Below, one piece after another: positions 27,253 through 36,258 of a DNA stretch of 64,000 nucleotides (position 1 is the first letter of the stretch; every line of letters begins with the position of its first letter). Source of the DNA: Nocardioides sp. Root682 (GTDB taxonomy: Bacteria; Actinomycetota; Actinomycetes; Propionibacteriales; Nocardioidaceae); assembly GCF_001427795.1 (NCBI RefSeq), contig NZ_LMHJ01000001.1:791773-855772 (forward strand), given 5' to 3'. The notes under the pieces were generated by a model, which did not search any database, was not told the DNA's origin, and saw only the letters and a list, made by a program, of their open reading frames with translations. The translations under genes were made by a program, and so were the position numbers.

Positions 27253-27268
27253 CATAACCTGAGTTATG
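27253..27268. promoter_or_regulatory. TetR-type operator, copy 2 (CATAAC-CTGA-GTTATG)
   Basis: A perfect palindrome with 6-bp arms lies 33 bp from the ligase start and 68 bp from the SDR start. It matches the site at 22234 in 14 of 16 positions. A second short palindrome, GCTTG-C-CAAGC, follows at 27284-27294 on the SDR side and may bind another factor. Confidence 0.7.
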
Positions 27269-27335
27269 CTGATCGTCCAGAGTGCTTGCCAAGCCAGTGC
27301 TTTTCTGATTCTCTATTAAAAACTATGGAGGCGAC

Positions 27336-28175
27336 ATGAGCTCGACGACCGTCCGCACACTCAGCGGGAAGCGGATTGCGATCACCGGAGCCGGCCGCGG
27401 CATCGGGCGCGCGACCGCGGAGGAACTGCACCGCCGCGGGGCCCTTGTCGCCATCGGCGACATCGACACCGACGCCGCCAAGGACGCCGCCTCCTCCATC
27501 GGCTCCGACGTCACCGCGCACCACATCGACGTCACCGACAGCGAGTCCTTCGCGAGCTTCCTCGCCGACGCGAAGCAGGCGATGGGCGGTCTCGACGTGC
27601 TCATCAACAACGCAGGCGTGATGCCGATCGGGCACTTCCTCGACATCCCCGAGTCGACCGTGCGCCGGGCCGCCGAGATCAACCTGCTCGGCCCCACCCT
27701 GGGCATGCGCGCCGCCCTGCCCGACATGATCGCGAACGGCTCCGGCCACATCGTCAACGTCGCCTCGGTCGCCGGCAAGGCTGCCGTGCCCGGTGGTCTC
27801 TACTACTGCTCGCACAAGGCCGGCATCATCGCCCTCACCGAGGGCGCGCGCCTCGAGTTCGGCAGCCAGGGCATCGACTTCACCTGCGTGATGCCGTCGT
27901 TCACCAACACCGACCTGGTCGCCGGCACCAAGGGCACCAAGTTCCTCAAGAACGTCGAGCCCGAGGACGTCGCGAAGGGCATCGCCAACGCGATCGAGAA
28001 GAAGCACCTCGACGTCTACCTGCCGAAGTCGCTGCGCCAGATCACCTTCACGCAGGCCCTGACCGGGCGTCGGGTCCGCGACTTCCTCAACCGGCGTCTC
28101 GGTGCCTACAACACCTTCCTGGACATCGACCAGGGCGGGCGTGCGGCCTACAACGAGCGGATCAGCAAGAGCTGA
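27336..28175 (+). CDS. Short-chain dehydrogenase/reductase
   Basis: A 279-residue SDR has GAGRGIG, NNAGVMPIG, the VASVAGKA serine region and Y-CSH-K as active site. The C-terminus beyond the Rossmann fold (YLPKSLRQITFTQALTGRRV) resembles membrane-associated SDRs that act on sterols or retinoid-like substrates. GGAGG precedes the ATG. It is co-transcribed with the carboxyltransferase two bases downstream and shares the operator region with the P450 operon. Confidence 0.9.
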   Translation: MSSTTVRTLSGKRIAITGAGRGIGRATAEELHRRGALVAIGDIDTDAAKDAASSIGSDVTAHHIDVTDSESFASFLADAKQAMGGLDVLINNAGVMPIGHFLDIPESTVRRAAEINLLGPTLGMRAALPDMIANGSGHIVNVASVAGKAAVPGGLYYCSHKAGIIALTEGARLEFGSQGIDFTCVMPSFTNTDLVAGTKGTKFLKNVEPEDVAKGIANAIEKKHLDVYLPKSLRQITFTQALTGRRVRDFLNRRLGAYNTFLDIDQGGRAAYNERISKS

Positions 28176-28177
28176 CC

Positions 28178-29713
28178 GTGTTGCCGCACGAGATCGCCAC
28201 GGCGGCGCTGTACGACGCCGCCCGGCCGGACGCCGTACGGCGCCAGCACGGGCGGGGCAAGCGCACCGCCCGTGAGCGGATCGACCTGCTCGTCGACAGC
28301 GGGACCTTCCGCGAGATCGGCGGTCTGGCCCGGCCCGAGGAGCCCGGTCCCGACGGGCAGCCCATCCTGGCCGACGCGATCATCATCGGCACCGCCCGGA
28401 TCGACGACCGGCCCGTCGTGGTCATCGCCACCGACCACACGGTGGCCGGAGGCAGCAACGGCCTGATCGGCAACGAGAAGCAGCGGCGCGCGCTGGAGAT
28501 CGCGGCCACTCGCGGGCATCCGGTCGTGATGCTGTTCGACGGCGGCGGCCACCGGATCCACGAGGGGCTCGACGCCCGCGACTTCGCCGGCGGCTTCGAC
28601 ATCCAGCAGGCACAGACCCGGCTCAGCGGCTGGGTGCCGATGGTGGCCGCCATCCTCGGGCCGGGCTACGGCCAACCCACCATCGCTGCCTCGCTCTGCG
28701 ACTACGTCGTCGCGGTGCGCGGCATCGCCTCGCTGGGCATGGCACCTCCTGCACTGGTGCGTGCTGCCACCGGAGAGTCGACGGACGCGGAGGCGCTCAA
28801 CGGCCCCGACGCGCAGGCGTCGTACGGCACGATCGACGCGGCCGTCGACACCGAGGAGGAGGCGCTCGACGCACTGCGCTGGTACCTCGACCTGCTCCCC
28901 TCAAACGCCGAGGCCGAGCTCCCCCGGGAGGTCCCGGCACTCCCCCGCGCCGACGCCGCGCGCGGGCTGGACGACGCCGTACCCGCGAACCTTCGGGTCG
29001 GCTACGACATGGCCGAGGTGATCGCCGGGATCGTCGACGACGACAGCGTCGTCGAGCTGAAGTCGTCGTTCGCACCCAACCTGCTCACCGTCCTCGGTCG
29101 CATCGAAGGGCGGCCGATCGGCATCATCGCCAACCAACCGCTGTCGAAGGCAGGCATGCTCGATGCCGCGGCCGCCGACAAGGCTGCCCGCCTGGTGTCG
29201 TTGTGCGACGCCTTCGGCCTGCCTGTCCTGGTCCTGATGGACCTGCCCGGCATGGCCGTCGGAGCCGAGGCCGAGCAGTCCGGCCTGGCCCGGTCCAGCG
29301 CTCGGCTGTCACTGGAGCTCGGGTCGGCCACGGTCCCGACCTTCACGGTCGTCGTCCGCAAGGGGTACGGCGGGGGCTACGTGATGATGTCGGGCGGCCG
29401 CACCTTCCATCCCGAGCTGGTGGTCGCCTGGCCGCACGCCGAGACCGCGGTCATGGCCGTGGAGACCGCTGTCGAGCTCGTCTTCCAGCGGGAGCTGGCC
29501 GCGGCGACCGATTCGGCCGTACGTCGGACGGAGCTGATCGATCACCACCGCGGTCAGCTCGGTGCGGTCCGCGGCGCCGAGGGCTTCGGGTACGACGCCG
29601 TGATCCGGCCGAGCGAGACGAGGGCCTGGCTCGCCGACCTGCTCCCGGTGCTCCCGCGTCACCGGCTGATGGACACCTTCACTCCACGTCGCCACGGGGT
29701 CGCGCCGCTGTAA
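28178..29713 (+). CDS. Acyl-CoA carboxylase carboxyltransferase (beta) subunit
   Basis: The 511-residue protein has two crotonase-like halves of the biotin-dependent carboxyltransferase family: N-terminal KRTARERIDLLVD and DGGGHRI, and C-terminal DLPGMAVG and RKGYGGGYVMMSGG. Such subunits carboxylate acetyl-, propionyl- or longer acyl-CoA from a biotin-carrier/biotin-carboxylase partner, which is absent from the window. The GTG at 28178 lies 2 bp after the SDR stop; an adjacent TTG is possible. It may clear propionyl-CoA produced by branched-chain breakdown. Its last 35 bp overlap the end of the convergent cyclase gene. Confidence 0.9.
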   Translation: MLPHEIATAALYDAARPDAVRRQHGRGKRTARERIDLLVDSGTFREIGGLARPEEPGPDGQPILADAIIIGTARIDDRPVVVIATDHTVAGGSNGLIGNEKQRRALEIAATRGHPVVMLFDGGGHRIHEGLDARDFAGGFDIQQAQTRLSGWVPMVAAILGPGYGQPTIAASLCDYVVAVRGIASLGMAPPALVRAATGESTDAEALNGPDAQASYGTIDAAVDTEEEALDALRWYLDLLPSNAEAELPREVPALPRADAARGLDDAVPANLRVGYDMAEVIAGIVDDDSVVELKSSFAPNLLTVLGRIEGRPIGIIANQPLSKAGMLDAAAADKAARLVSLCDAFGLPVLVLMDLPGMAVGAEAEQSGLARSSARLSLELGSATVPTFTVVVRKGYGGGYVMMSGGRTFHPELVVAWPHAETAVMAVETAVELVFQRELAAATDSAVRRTELIDHHRGQLGAVRGAEGFGYDAVIRPSETRAWLADLLPVLPRHRLMDTFTPRRHGVAPL

Positions 29714-32700
29714 CGGTGTCCCGACGATCAAGGGCATCCAGCCAGCGCCGGGCTCCCATCCGCTCGTAGATCCCGCGGGCGTGGGCGAGCAGGTCGGTCG
29801 CCTCGGCGCCGCGGCCCTGCCCCTCGAGCCAGGTGCCGTGGTCGACGCAGGTGTGCGCCTCGAACAGGGTGGAGCCCCAGGTCCGCATCCCGCTGAGCGC
29901 GTCGTTGTACTTCCGCTCGATCTCGTCGACCGGCATCGACCCGTGCGCACCGATGGCCGCCTCCAGGCGAGCGCGCTGAGCAGTGATCCCCACCGGGTAC
30001 GGGACCTTGCGGCGGTCGACGTACGACAGCAGCTCGGCGAGCGCGGCCGGCTCGCGCTCCTCGAGAGCGATCTCGGAAGCGAACAGCCACACCGGCCAGG
30101 AGTCCAGGATGCTCGCCGTGGCCCCGTCACCGAGCCGGGCCGCGTCGAGCGCGTGTGACGTGCTCTCGGGATCCCCGGACACAGCCGCGTCGAGCGCCCG
30201 GCCCAGGGCGTACGCGGACTGCCACGACGCGTCGTCCACGGCTTCCGGGTCCTCGCCGAACAGCTCCACGACCGAGGTGAGGTCCTCACGCCGGGCGAGC
30301 CTCATCGACCGCCCGCGGACGTCGGACCACAGGCCCGTGAGCCGGACCACGTCCTCCAGCGAGGTCAGCTCGAGCGCCTCGTCCCACTCCCCCGCGAGCT
30401 GGAGAGCAAGGGCGAGGTTGATCTGGACGTAGGTCAGCACGTCCGGCTCACCGAGCTCGGTCGACGCGGTCACCGCCTCCCGACCGCAGCGGATCGCAGC
30501 GGCGACGTCCTGGAAGCCGAGCAGGTCGGCGCGGTTGAGCAGGGCGATGCAGCGGGGCCGGAGGGCACGGTGCTCGTTCGCGACGGCAGCCGCCTGCTGG
30601 AAGAGGACCGACGCGACGTACGGCATCGTGCTCGACGTGGCGATCGCAACGCTGTTCAGGCAGTCGGCGATCACCGGTGGGTCGCCGATGAGCTCGGCGA
30701 AGGCGACGCTCTGCCAGGAGAGGCGGGAGCACGCCTCGCTGTCGCCGGAGGCGAGGGCGAGGGCGAACCTCGCCTTGAGCAGGGAGATCCGGGCCCGCAG
30801 GGTCCCCGGTTCGTCGGGGATCCGGTCCAGCAGCTCGTCGATGACCGTCGCAGCCCGGCTGTAGTCCGCACTGTCCCCGTAGGCGATGGCGCGCGCCAGG
30901 TCCTCGGCCGGACCCGCGGCCGCCACCACGTCCCCGATCGCGTCGAAGCCCTTGAGCGCCTCGGTGGCGTGCTCGATCGCCCCGTCGTGGTCGCCGGCCA
31001 GGCGCAGCTGGCGGGACAGCTTGCTCTGGATCGTCAGTCGACGCTGGGGCCCGGACCGGGCGAGCGCCTTGGCCAGGTGGCCCGCCGCCTCCCGCGGCGC
31101 ACCGAGTGCGGCAGCCCGGTCGGCCGCTCGCTCCAGCTGGTCGGAGGCGGCCTGTGTCAGGTCTGGTACGTCGGCGTCGGCCGGCACCGCGTCGATGGCG
31201 TCCAGGTAGTGCTGGGCGATGATCGGGGCGAGCTCGTAGGCGTCGTCGCGCAGGGCCAGCTCGGCCTCCAGGGACCTGGCCACGGTCAGGTGGGTCGACT
31301 TCCGCTCGCGTCGCGACAGGGTCGCGTACGCCACCTGTCGTACCGCGCCCTGGACGAACCGGTAGTGGCCGTTGTCGGCGCTCAGCCGGTCGGTCTCACG
31401 GCGGATGACCTCGCGCCGGACCAGCCCGGCGATCGCCTGGCCCAGGTCGGCGACGTCCGTGCAGAGCGCGGCGATGCCGTCACCGGTGAAGACCAGTCCG
31501 AGGACGCTGGCCCGGTCGACGACCCGGCGTTCGGCTTCCGGAAGCGTGTCCAGCCGCGCCGCGATCAGGGCCTGCAGGCTGGCCGGCGCCGTCAGGGCGG
31601 TCAGGTCGACGCCGTCCGGGTCCACCAGCTCCAGGCGCCCCGCGCGCGACACCAGAAGGTCCTGGTCGATGAGCGAACGGACGGTCTCGATCGCGTAGAG
31701 GGGGATGCCCTCGGCGCGAGCGACGAGCTCGGCGCGGATCGACTCCGGGACGCCGGTGACCAGGCCGTCCAGCAACGCGGTCATCTCGGGCGCCGTCAAC
31801 GGCTCCAGGTGGACGACCGTGATCCGGCGGTTGCCGATCAGGGCCGGGTGCTGGGCCAGCAGCTCGGGTCGAGCGAGCGCCAGCACGAAGACCGGGAAGT
31901 CGGCCGCAGCCAGCAGGTGCTCGAGGAACGCCAGCAGGCCGTCGTCGGCGTACTGCGCGTCGTCGATGACCAGAGCGATCGGCTGCGGCCGGTCGGCCTG
32001 CCACAGTCCGACGTACTTGAAGAACGCCGTCCAGGCGACGAACAGGTCCTCGCGGGGAAAGACGGCGCCCGCATCGAGCCCGAGCAGCACCGCGAGGCGC
32101 GGCTCCAGCCACTCCCGCTCGGCCGGGTCGGGCACGCCTGCGGCCAGCCCGCGCTGCAGCAGCTGCCTGCTGTCCCCTGCCGCGTCATCCGCACCGACAG
32201 CACCTGCGAGGACCGACAGCCGCCCGCGCACGGCCTCGGCGAGTGCGTAGTACGCGACGCCCTCCCCGTAGGAGAGGCAGCGACCGCGGTGCCAGAGCAC
32301 GTTGGCCTCGAAGCCGTCGACGTACTTCTCGAACTCCCAGCCCAACCGCGTCTTGCCGATGCCGGGCTCGCCGTCGACGATGAGCATGCCCGGGCGCAGG
32401 GTCTCCTGGACCCGGTGGAAGAACTCCTTCACCAGGCGCAGCTCGCCGTCGCGGCCGACCAGCGGAGCCTCCAGCCCGTCGTCGCGCCGGTCACCGCCGA
32501 CCCCGGCGATCACCGCGCGCACCCGCCACAGGGACACAGGCTCGGCCTTGCCCTTCATCGCGTGCGAACCGGCGTCCACGTAGGCGACCGACGAGGACGA
32601 GAAGTTGCGCGTGGTCTCGTCGACCCAGACCTCGCCCGGTGCAGCGGCGGCCTGGATCCGTGCCGCCGTGTTGACCGGATCGCCCGCAACCATGCCCTGA

Positions 32701-33257
32701 CCGGTCGCGCCGACGGTGACGGCCACCTCGGCGGTGGTGATGCCGACCCGCATCGACAGACCCGGCATCCCGATCCGGTCGCCCAGGGCGGCGACCCGCT
32801 CGACGATCTCGAGGCCGGCGCGCACCGCCCGTTCGGCGTCGTCCTCACGCGTGACCGGCAGGCCCCAGACCGCCATCACGGCGTCGCCGATGAACTTCTC
32901 CAGCTCGCCGCCGTACCGACTGATCACTGCCCGGCACTCGTCGAAGTACGCCGTGAGCAGCTCCCGGACCTCTTCGGCATCCCGGCTCTCCGACAACGTG
33001 GTGAACCCGACGAGGTCACCGAAGAGGACGCTGACGATCTTCCGGGACGCACCCTGCGACTTCGCAACGTGCACGGGGGCAGCCGGAGCGCTTCCCGCTC
33101 GTGGAGCTGCGCAGCTCGGGCAGAACCTGGCTCCGGGAGGGAGGTCACTGCCACAGGACGCGCACGCCGCATCCTCGGCCAGGGGGCTGGCGCAGGCGAA
33201 ACAGAAGCTGGCGGTGTCGGCGTGGCCAGCCGTGCCACATGCTGCGCAGGTCCTCAT
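29679..33257 (-). CDS. Class III adenylate cyclase with AAA ATPase and TPR-like region
   Basis: This 1192-residue protein has two CxxC zinc ribbons (about 1-50) and then a cyclase domain (about 72-245) with both metal aspartates D81 (FGDLVGFT) and D125. The adenine-selecting K121 and D193 and the transition-state N196/R200 are present, so cAMP synthesis is expected. A STAND/AAA ATPase follows (Walker A GEPGIGKTRL about 296-305; Walker B ALVIDDAQ), then a long helical repeat region. The start MRTCAACG at 33257 replaces a longer frame without support. Such proteins are signal integrators whose inputs are unknown. The stop overlaps the carboxyltransferase end by 35 bp. Confidence 0.9.
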   Translation of the reverse strand: MRTCAACGTAGHADTASFCFACASPLAEDAACASCGSDLPPGARFCPSCAAPRAGSAPAAPVHVAKSQGASRKIVSVLFGDLVGFTTLSESRDAEEVRELLTAYFDECRAVISRYGGELEKFIGDAVMAVWGLPVTREDDAERAVRAGLEIVERVAALGDRIGMPGLSMRVGITTAEVAVTVGATGQGMVAGDPVNTAARIQAAAAPGEVWVDETTRNFSSSSVAYVDAGSHAMKGKAEPVSLWRVRAVIAGVGGDRRDDGLEAPLVGRDGELRLVKEFFHRVQETLRPGMLIVDGEPGIGKTRLGWEFEKYVDGFEANVLWHRGRCLSYGEGVAYYALAEAVRGRLSVLAGAVGADDAAGDSRQLLQRGLAAGVPDPAEREWLEPRLAVLLGLDAGAVFPREDLFVAWTAFFKYVGLWQADRPQPIALVIDDAQYADDGLLAFLEHLLAAADFPVFVLALARPELLAQHPALIGNRRITVVHLEPLTAPEMTALLDGLVTGVPESIRAELVARAEGIPLYAIETVRSLIDQDLLVSRAGRLELVDPDGVDLTALTAPASLQALIAARLDTLPEAERRVVDRASVLGLVFTGDGIAALCTDVADLGQAIAGLVRREVIRRETDRLSADNGHYRFVQGAVRQVAYATLSRRERKSTHLTVARSLEAELALRDDAYELAPIIAQHYLDAIDAVPADADVPDLTQAASDQLERAADRAAALGAPREAAGHLAKALARSGPQRRLTIQSKLSRQLRLAGDHDGAIEHATEALKGFDAIGDVVAAAGPAEDLARAIAYGDSADYSRAATVIDELLDRIPDEPGTLRARISLLKARFALALASGDSEACSRLSWQSVAFAELIGDPPVIADCLNSVAIATSSTMPYVASVLFQQAAAVANEHRALRPRCIALLNRADLLGFQDVAAAIRCGREAVTASTELGEPDVLTYVQINLALALQLAGEWDEALELTSLEDVVRLTGLWSDVRGRSMRLARREDLTSVVELFGEDPEAVDDASWQSAYALGRALDAAVSGDPESTSHALDAARLGDGATASILDSWPVWLFASEIALEEREPAALAELLSYVDRRKVPYPVGITAQRARLEAAIGAHGSMPVDEIERKYNDALSGMRTWGSTLFEAHTCVDHGTWLEGQGRGAEATDLLAHARGIYERMGARRWLDALDRRDTVTAARPRGDVE

Positions 33258-33373
33258 CGGGACTGCCTCCCCATCGGGTGTCTCCGGCAAGACGATGACC
33301 GGGCCAGCATGCCGCACCCTCGCCCGCCGCGCGGACGTTCGCGCGATCCGGCCCTGTCCCCTGCCACCAATGC

Positions 33374-36148
33374 TCAGTTGCCCGTGCCGGAGGCGTTCAC
33401 CACCAGCGTGGTCTCGGGACTGCCCGCGGGCAGGTCGCGATAGGTTCCAGCGGCATCGGGCGACCGGTAGATCCCGATCCTGAAGGTGCCGGTGCGTGCA
33501 CCGACACCCCACGGAGCGAACCTGGTCGTGATCGTGCACTTCCCACCAGGAGCGACCGTCAGGTACGTGTTTCCGTAGCTGCTCGAGTAGGCGCAGTCAG
33601 TGCCGTTGAGTGTGACGCCGACGACCTGGAACGGACTCTCCGACGGGCCGGTCGGCACATAGCTGACCGCGGTCGTGGCGGTGTTGGTGACCGTCAGCGT
33701 GAGGACCTTCTCCGTGCCGGCCTTGACGTAGCCGAAGGACAGCGAGGTCGGCGACACGGTCGCCCCGAGCGCCTTGCCGCTGCCCGACACGCTCATCGAC
33801 GCGGACGTCAACGCCGGGCCCTCCACGAACAGGCCCTCCCCCGGGGTGTGCCCGGTCACCGTGACGGTGCCGTTGAACGAGCCGACGGCAGTCGGGTGGA
33901 AGCGCACCGACATCGTGCATGCCTCTCCGGGCGCAATGGTCCGGATGCGGTAGTACGTCGGGGGGCCGGGCGCGGCACAGCCGTTGTCGTCGCCGCCGTC
34001 GCCATCGCTGTCGGTGACGGAGTAGTTCGGTACGCCGGTGACGCTGATGTCGAACTGGAGTGGGATCTGCGAGGTGTTGGTCACCGTCACCGACCGGGAA
34101 CGGGACGTGTCGACCGTCAATGCACCGAACGCGTAAGAGATCGGACTCACTGTCATCGTCGGCTTGATCCCGGTGCCCGAGACCGCGATCGACCTGGTGG
34201 CGCGCTTGGTGCCGGTGGGGCCGGCGTAGTTGCCGCTGCGGTAGACGTCCACCACCACCGAGCCGCTCTTGGCTCCGGTCGCAGTGGGCTTGAAGCTGAC
34301 CTGGGCCGTGCAGCTGCCGCCGGGCGGGACGTAGACGGGTGTCGGGAAGTCACCCGCCGCGAAGCAGGTCCCCATCGACAGCGAGTACGGCGCGGTGGCC
34401 GTCCCCGGCCAGTACTGGACAGAGACGTTCGAGGTGTTGGTCAGTACCACGGGGACGGTCTTGGTCCCAGTGACCGTCACGTTGCCAAAGGCGATCGAGG
34501 TGGGGCTGGCTGTCAGCGTCACCACCCCGCCGGTCCCGGACACGGCGAGCGTCTTCGACGCCTGCACCGAACCGCTGTTCCCGTGGGTGTCGACGATCAC
34601 CTGTGCCGACTGGGAGCCGAGTGCCTGGGGGAAGAAGCCGACGAGGAAGGTGCAGCTCGTCCCAGCCGGGATCGAGCGAGGGTGGGACTGCCCGTAGGGC
34701 TGGGACTCCTCACAGTCGGGGACGCCCGACGAGCTGCCCCCGGGACTCACGAAGAAAGCCGATCCGGCGCTCGCCATCCGGGGCTCGTACGACACGAAGG
34801 TGGTGGAGGTGTTGGTGACCTTCACCGGCAGGAACTTCATGCCCTCGACGGTCACGGTGCCGAAGGCGAGCGAGGTGGGGGCCAAGGTCGACGTCGGCGC
34901 GATGCCCGTGCCGGTGACCGGCAGCGATCTCGAGCTGACCCTGATCCCGGCCGGGCCGCCGTTCACCGTGGGGCTGGCCGGGGTGTACGCACCCACGACA
35001 AGAGTGGCCTTGTGCGCGCCCACGGTTTCGGGGAAGAAGGTGACCTGCATCCGGCAGGTCCCCGCGGGCTCGATCGTGATCGGATAGGTCTGGCCCAACC
35101 CGTTCGGGATCGTCTGCACGCAGCTGTCGCCGTAGAGCGAGAAGTAACCGCTGCCCGCGGAGTCCGGCCAGAACTGCAGGGGGTTCTTGGACGTGTTCTT
35201 CACCGTCACATCGAGCGTCTTGTAGCCACCCTGCGTGATCTGTCCGAACGCCAGGGACGTGGGGGTGAGGGTGAAGAGAGGCGTGGTCCCCGAACCGGAG
35301 AGTGCGACCGTCTTGGTCACCTCCGCAGGTCCCGGGTCACCGATCTCGCCCGTCCTGCCGGACTGCACCCGCGCCATCGACAGCGTCGCCGTTCCCGTGC
35401 GGGAGCCAGTCGCCGTGGGGCGGAAGGCGACCTCGAGGTCGCAGGACCCACCGACCGGCACCACCTGGTAGACGAGGGTCTCGCCGGAGGGGTGGACACA
35501 CGCGTCGCTGCCGAGCGAGAAGTACGGAGACGGGCCGAACTCGACCGCGCCCGAGTAGGAAGGCGACACCGTGATCGGCACGGTCGCGGTGTTGGTCACC
35601 TTCGCCGTCAGGTACTTGGCTGCGCCGCTCTCGATGTAGCCGAACGCCAGGGACGCCGGCGAGACGGTGGAGGTGATCTTCGCACCGCTGCCGCTCACCC
35701 CGAAGCTGTGGACCAGCGGGGTACCGGTGGTCGAGTACGTCGACCACGTGTTCGGGGATCCCGTCGCGGGCAGCGCGGACACGGTGATCGTGCCACTGAA
35801 CGGGCCGAGCGCCGTGGGCGTGAACGCCACCGTGACCGTGCAGGTCCCGCCCGGAGCGACGTTCAGACCGGAGTTCGGGCCCGTCAGGCAGGACCCGGCG
35901 CCCGGCGTGACGTTGGTCAGCGCGAAGCCGCTCCCACTGATGGTCGCCTTGAACTGCAGGTTGGTCGTGCCGCTGTTCTTGATCACGGCGGCCTTGGTGA
36001 TGGTCGAGTTCACCGTGGCGTTCGGGAACGACATCGGGGTCGGTGTGATCGTGTGGGCCGCCGCGGCCGAGGCCGGCAGGGCCATGGCGGCCAGCATCAA
36101 GCCGATCAGCGAGACCAAGGAGACCAGGGAGAGGAGTCGAAATCGCAT
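33374..36148 (-). CDS. Secreted protein with seven ASH/choice-of-anchor-D-type repeats
   Basis: This 924-residue protein has a signal peptide (about 1-31, MRFRLLSLVSLVSLIG ending ALPASA). Seven immunoglobulin-like repeats of about 125 residues follow, each opening with a variant of SLAFG, followed about 15 residues later by VTNT and containing a paired cysteine. These match ASPM-SPD2-Hydin/choice-of-anchor-D modules found in bacterial surface proteins. No LPXTG, membrane anchor or catalytic domain is visible; the protein ends in VNASGTGN. It lies 116 bp upstream of the cyclase gene in the same direction. A cell-surface or matrix role is inferred. Confidence 0.88.
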   Translation of the reverse strand: MRFRLLSLVSLVSLIGLMLAAMALPASAAAAHTITPTPMSFPNATVNSTITKAAVIKNSGTTNLQFKATISGSGFALTNVTPGAGSCLTGPNSGLNVAPGGTCTVTVAFTPTALGPFSGTITVSALPATGSPNTWSTYSTTGTPLVHSFGVSGSGAKITSTVSPASLAFGYIESGAAKYLTAKVTNTATVPITVSPSYSGAVEFGPSPYFSLGSDACVHPSGETLVYQVVPVGGSCDLEVAFRPTATGSRTGTATLSMARVQSGRTGEIGDPGPAEVTKTVALSGSGTTPLFTLTPTSLAFGQITQGGYKTLDVTVKNTSKNPLQFWPDSAGSGYFSLYGDSCVQTIPNGLGQTYPITIEPAGTCRMQVTFFPETVGAHKATLVVGAYTPASPTVNGGPAGIRVSSRSLPVTGTGIAPTSTLAPTSLAFGTVTVEGMKFLPVKVTNTSTTFVSYEPRMASAGSAFFVSPGGSSSGVPDCEESQPYGQSHPRSIPAGTSCTFLVGFFPQALGSQSAQVIVDTHGNSGSVQASKTLAVSGTGGVVTLTASPTSIAFGNVTVTGTKTVPVVLTNTSNVSVQYWPGTATAPYSLSMGTCFAAGDFPTPVYVPPGGSCTAQVSFKPTATGAKSGSVVVDVYRSGNYAGPTGTKRATRSIAVSGTGIKPTMTVSPISYAFGALTVDTSRSRSVTVTNTSQIPLQFDISVTGVPNYSVTDSDGDGGDDNGCAAPGPPTYYRIRTIAPGEACTMSVRFHPTAVGSFNGTVTVTGHTPGEGLFVEGPALTSASMSVSGSGKALGATVSPTSLSFGYVKAGTEKVLTLTVTNTATTAVSYVPTGPSESPFQVVGVTLNGTDCAYSSSYGNTYLTVAPGGKCTITTRFAPWGVGARTGTFRIGIYRSPDAAGTYRDLPAGSPETTLVVNASGTGN

Positions 36149-36203
36149 GCGTCCGCCTTGTTCGGGCCCTCCCGCCTGCATGCTGACACCCGTCGCGTCC
36201 GAA

Positions 36204-36232
36204 CGAAAGACCCGGACGGGCTATCGCTTTCG
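36204..36232. terminator. Weak hairpin downstream of the region-8 operon promoter side
   Basis: CGAAAG (36204-36209) and CTTTCG (36227-36232) can pair, with CCCG/CGGG inside. It lies in the 110-bp gap between the ASH-repeat gene start and the stop of the next minus-strand gene, so it may end transcription of the region-8 operon. No T-run follows. Confidence 0.3.
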
Positions 36233-36258
36233 GGGACGCACCCTGCTCACCGCCTCGC

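Noticed and set aside
27284..27294. GCTTG-C-CAAGC as a KstR2-type steroid regulator site
   Set aside because: It shares only part of the KstR2 consensus as I remember it, and a stronger palindrome lies beside it; kept only as a possible secondary site.
30570..33443. Long plus-strand open frame opposite the adenylate cyclase gene
   Set aside because: It mirrors the cyclase reading frame and lacks any domain; the cyclase on the other strand has complete catalytic motifs.
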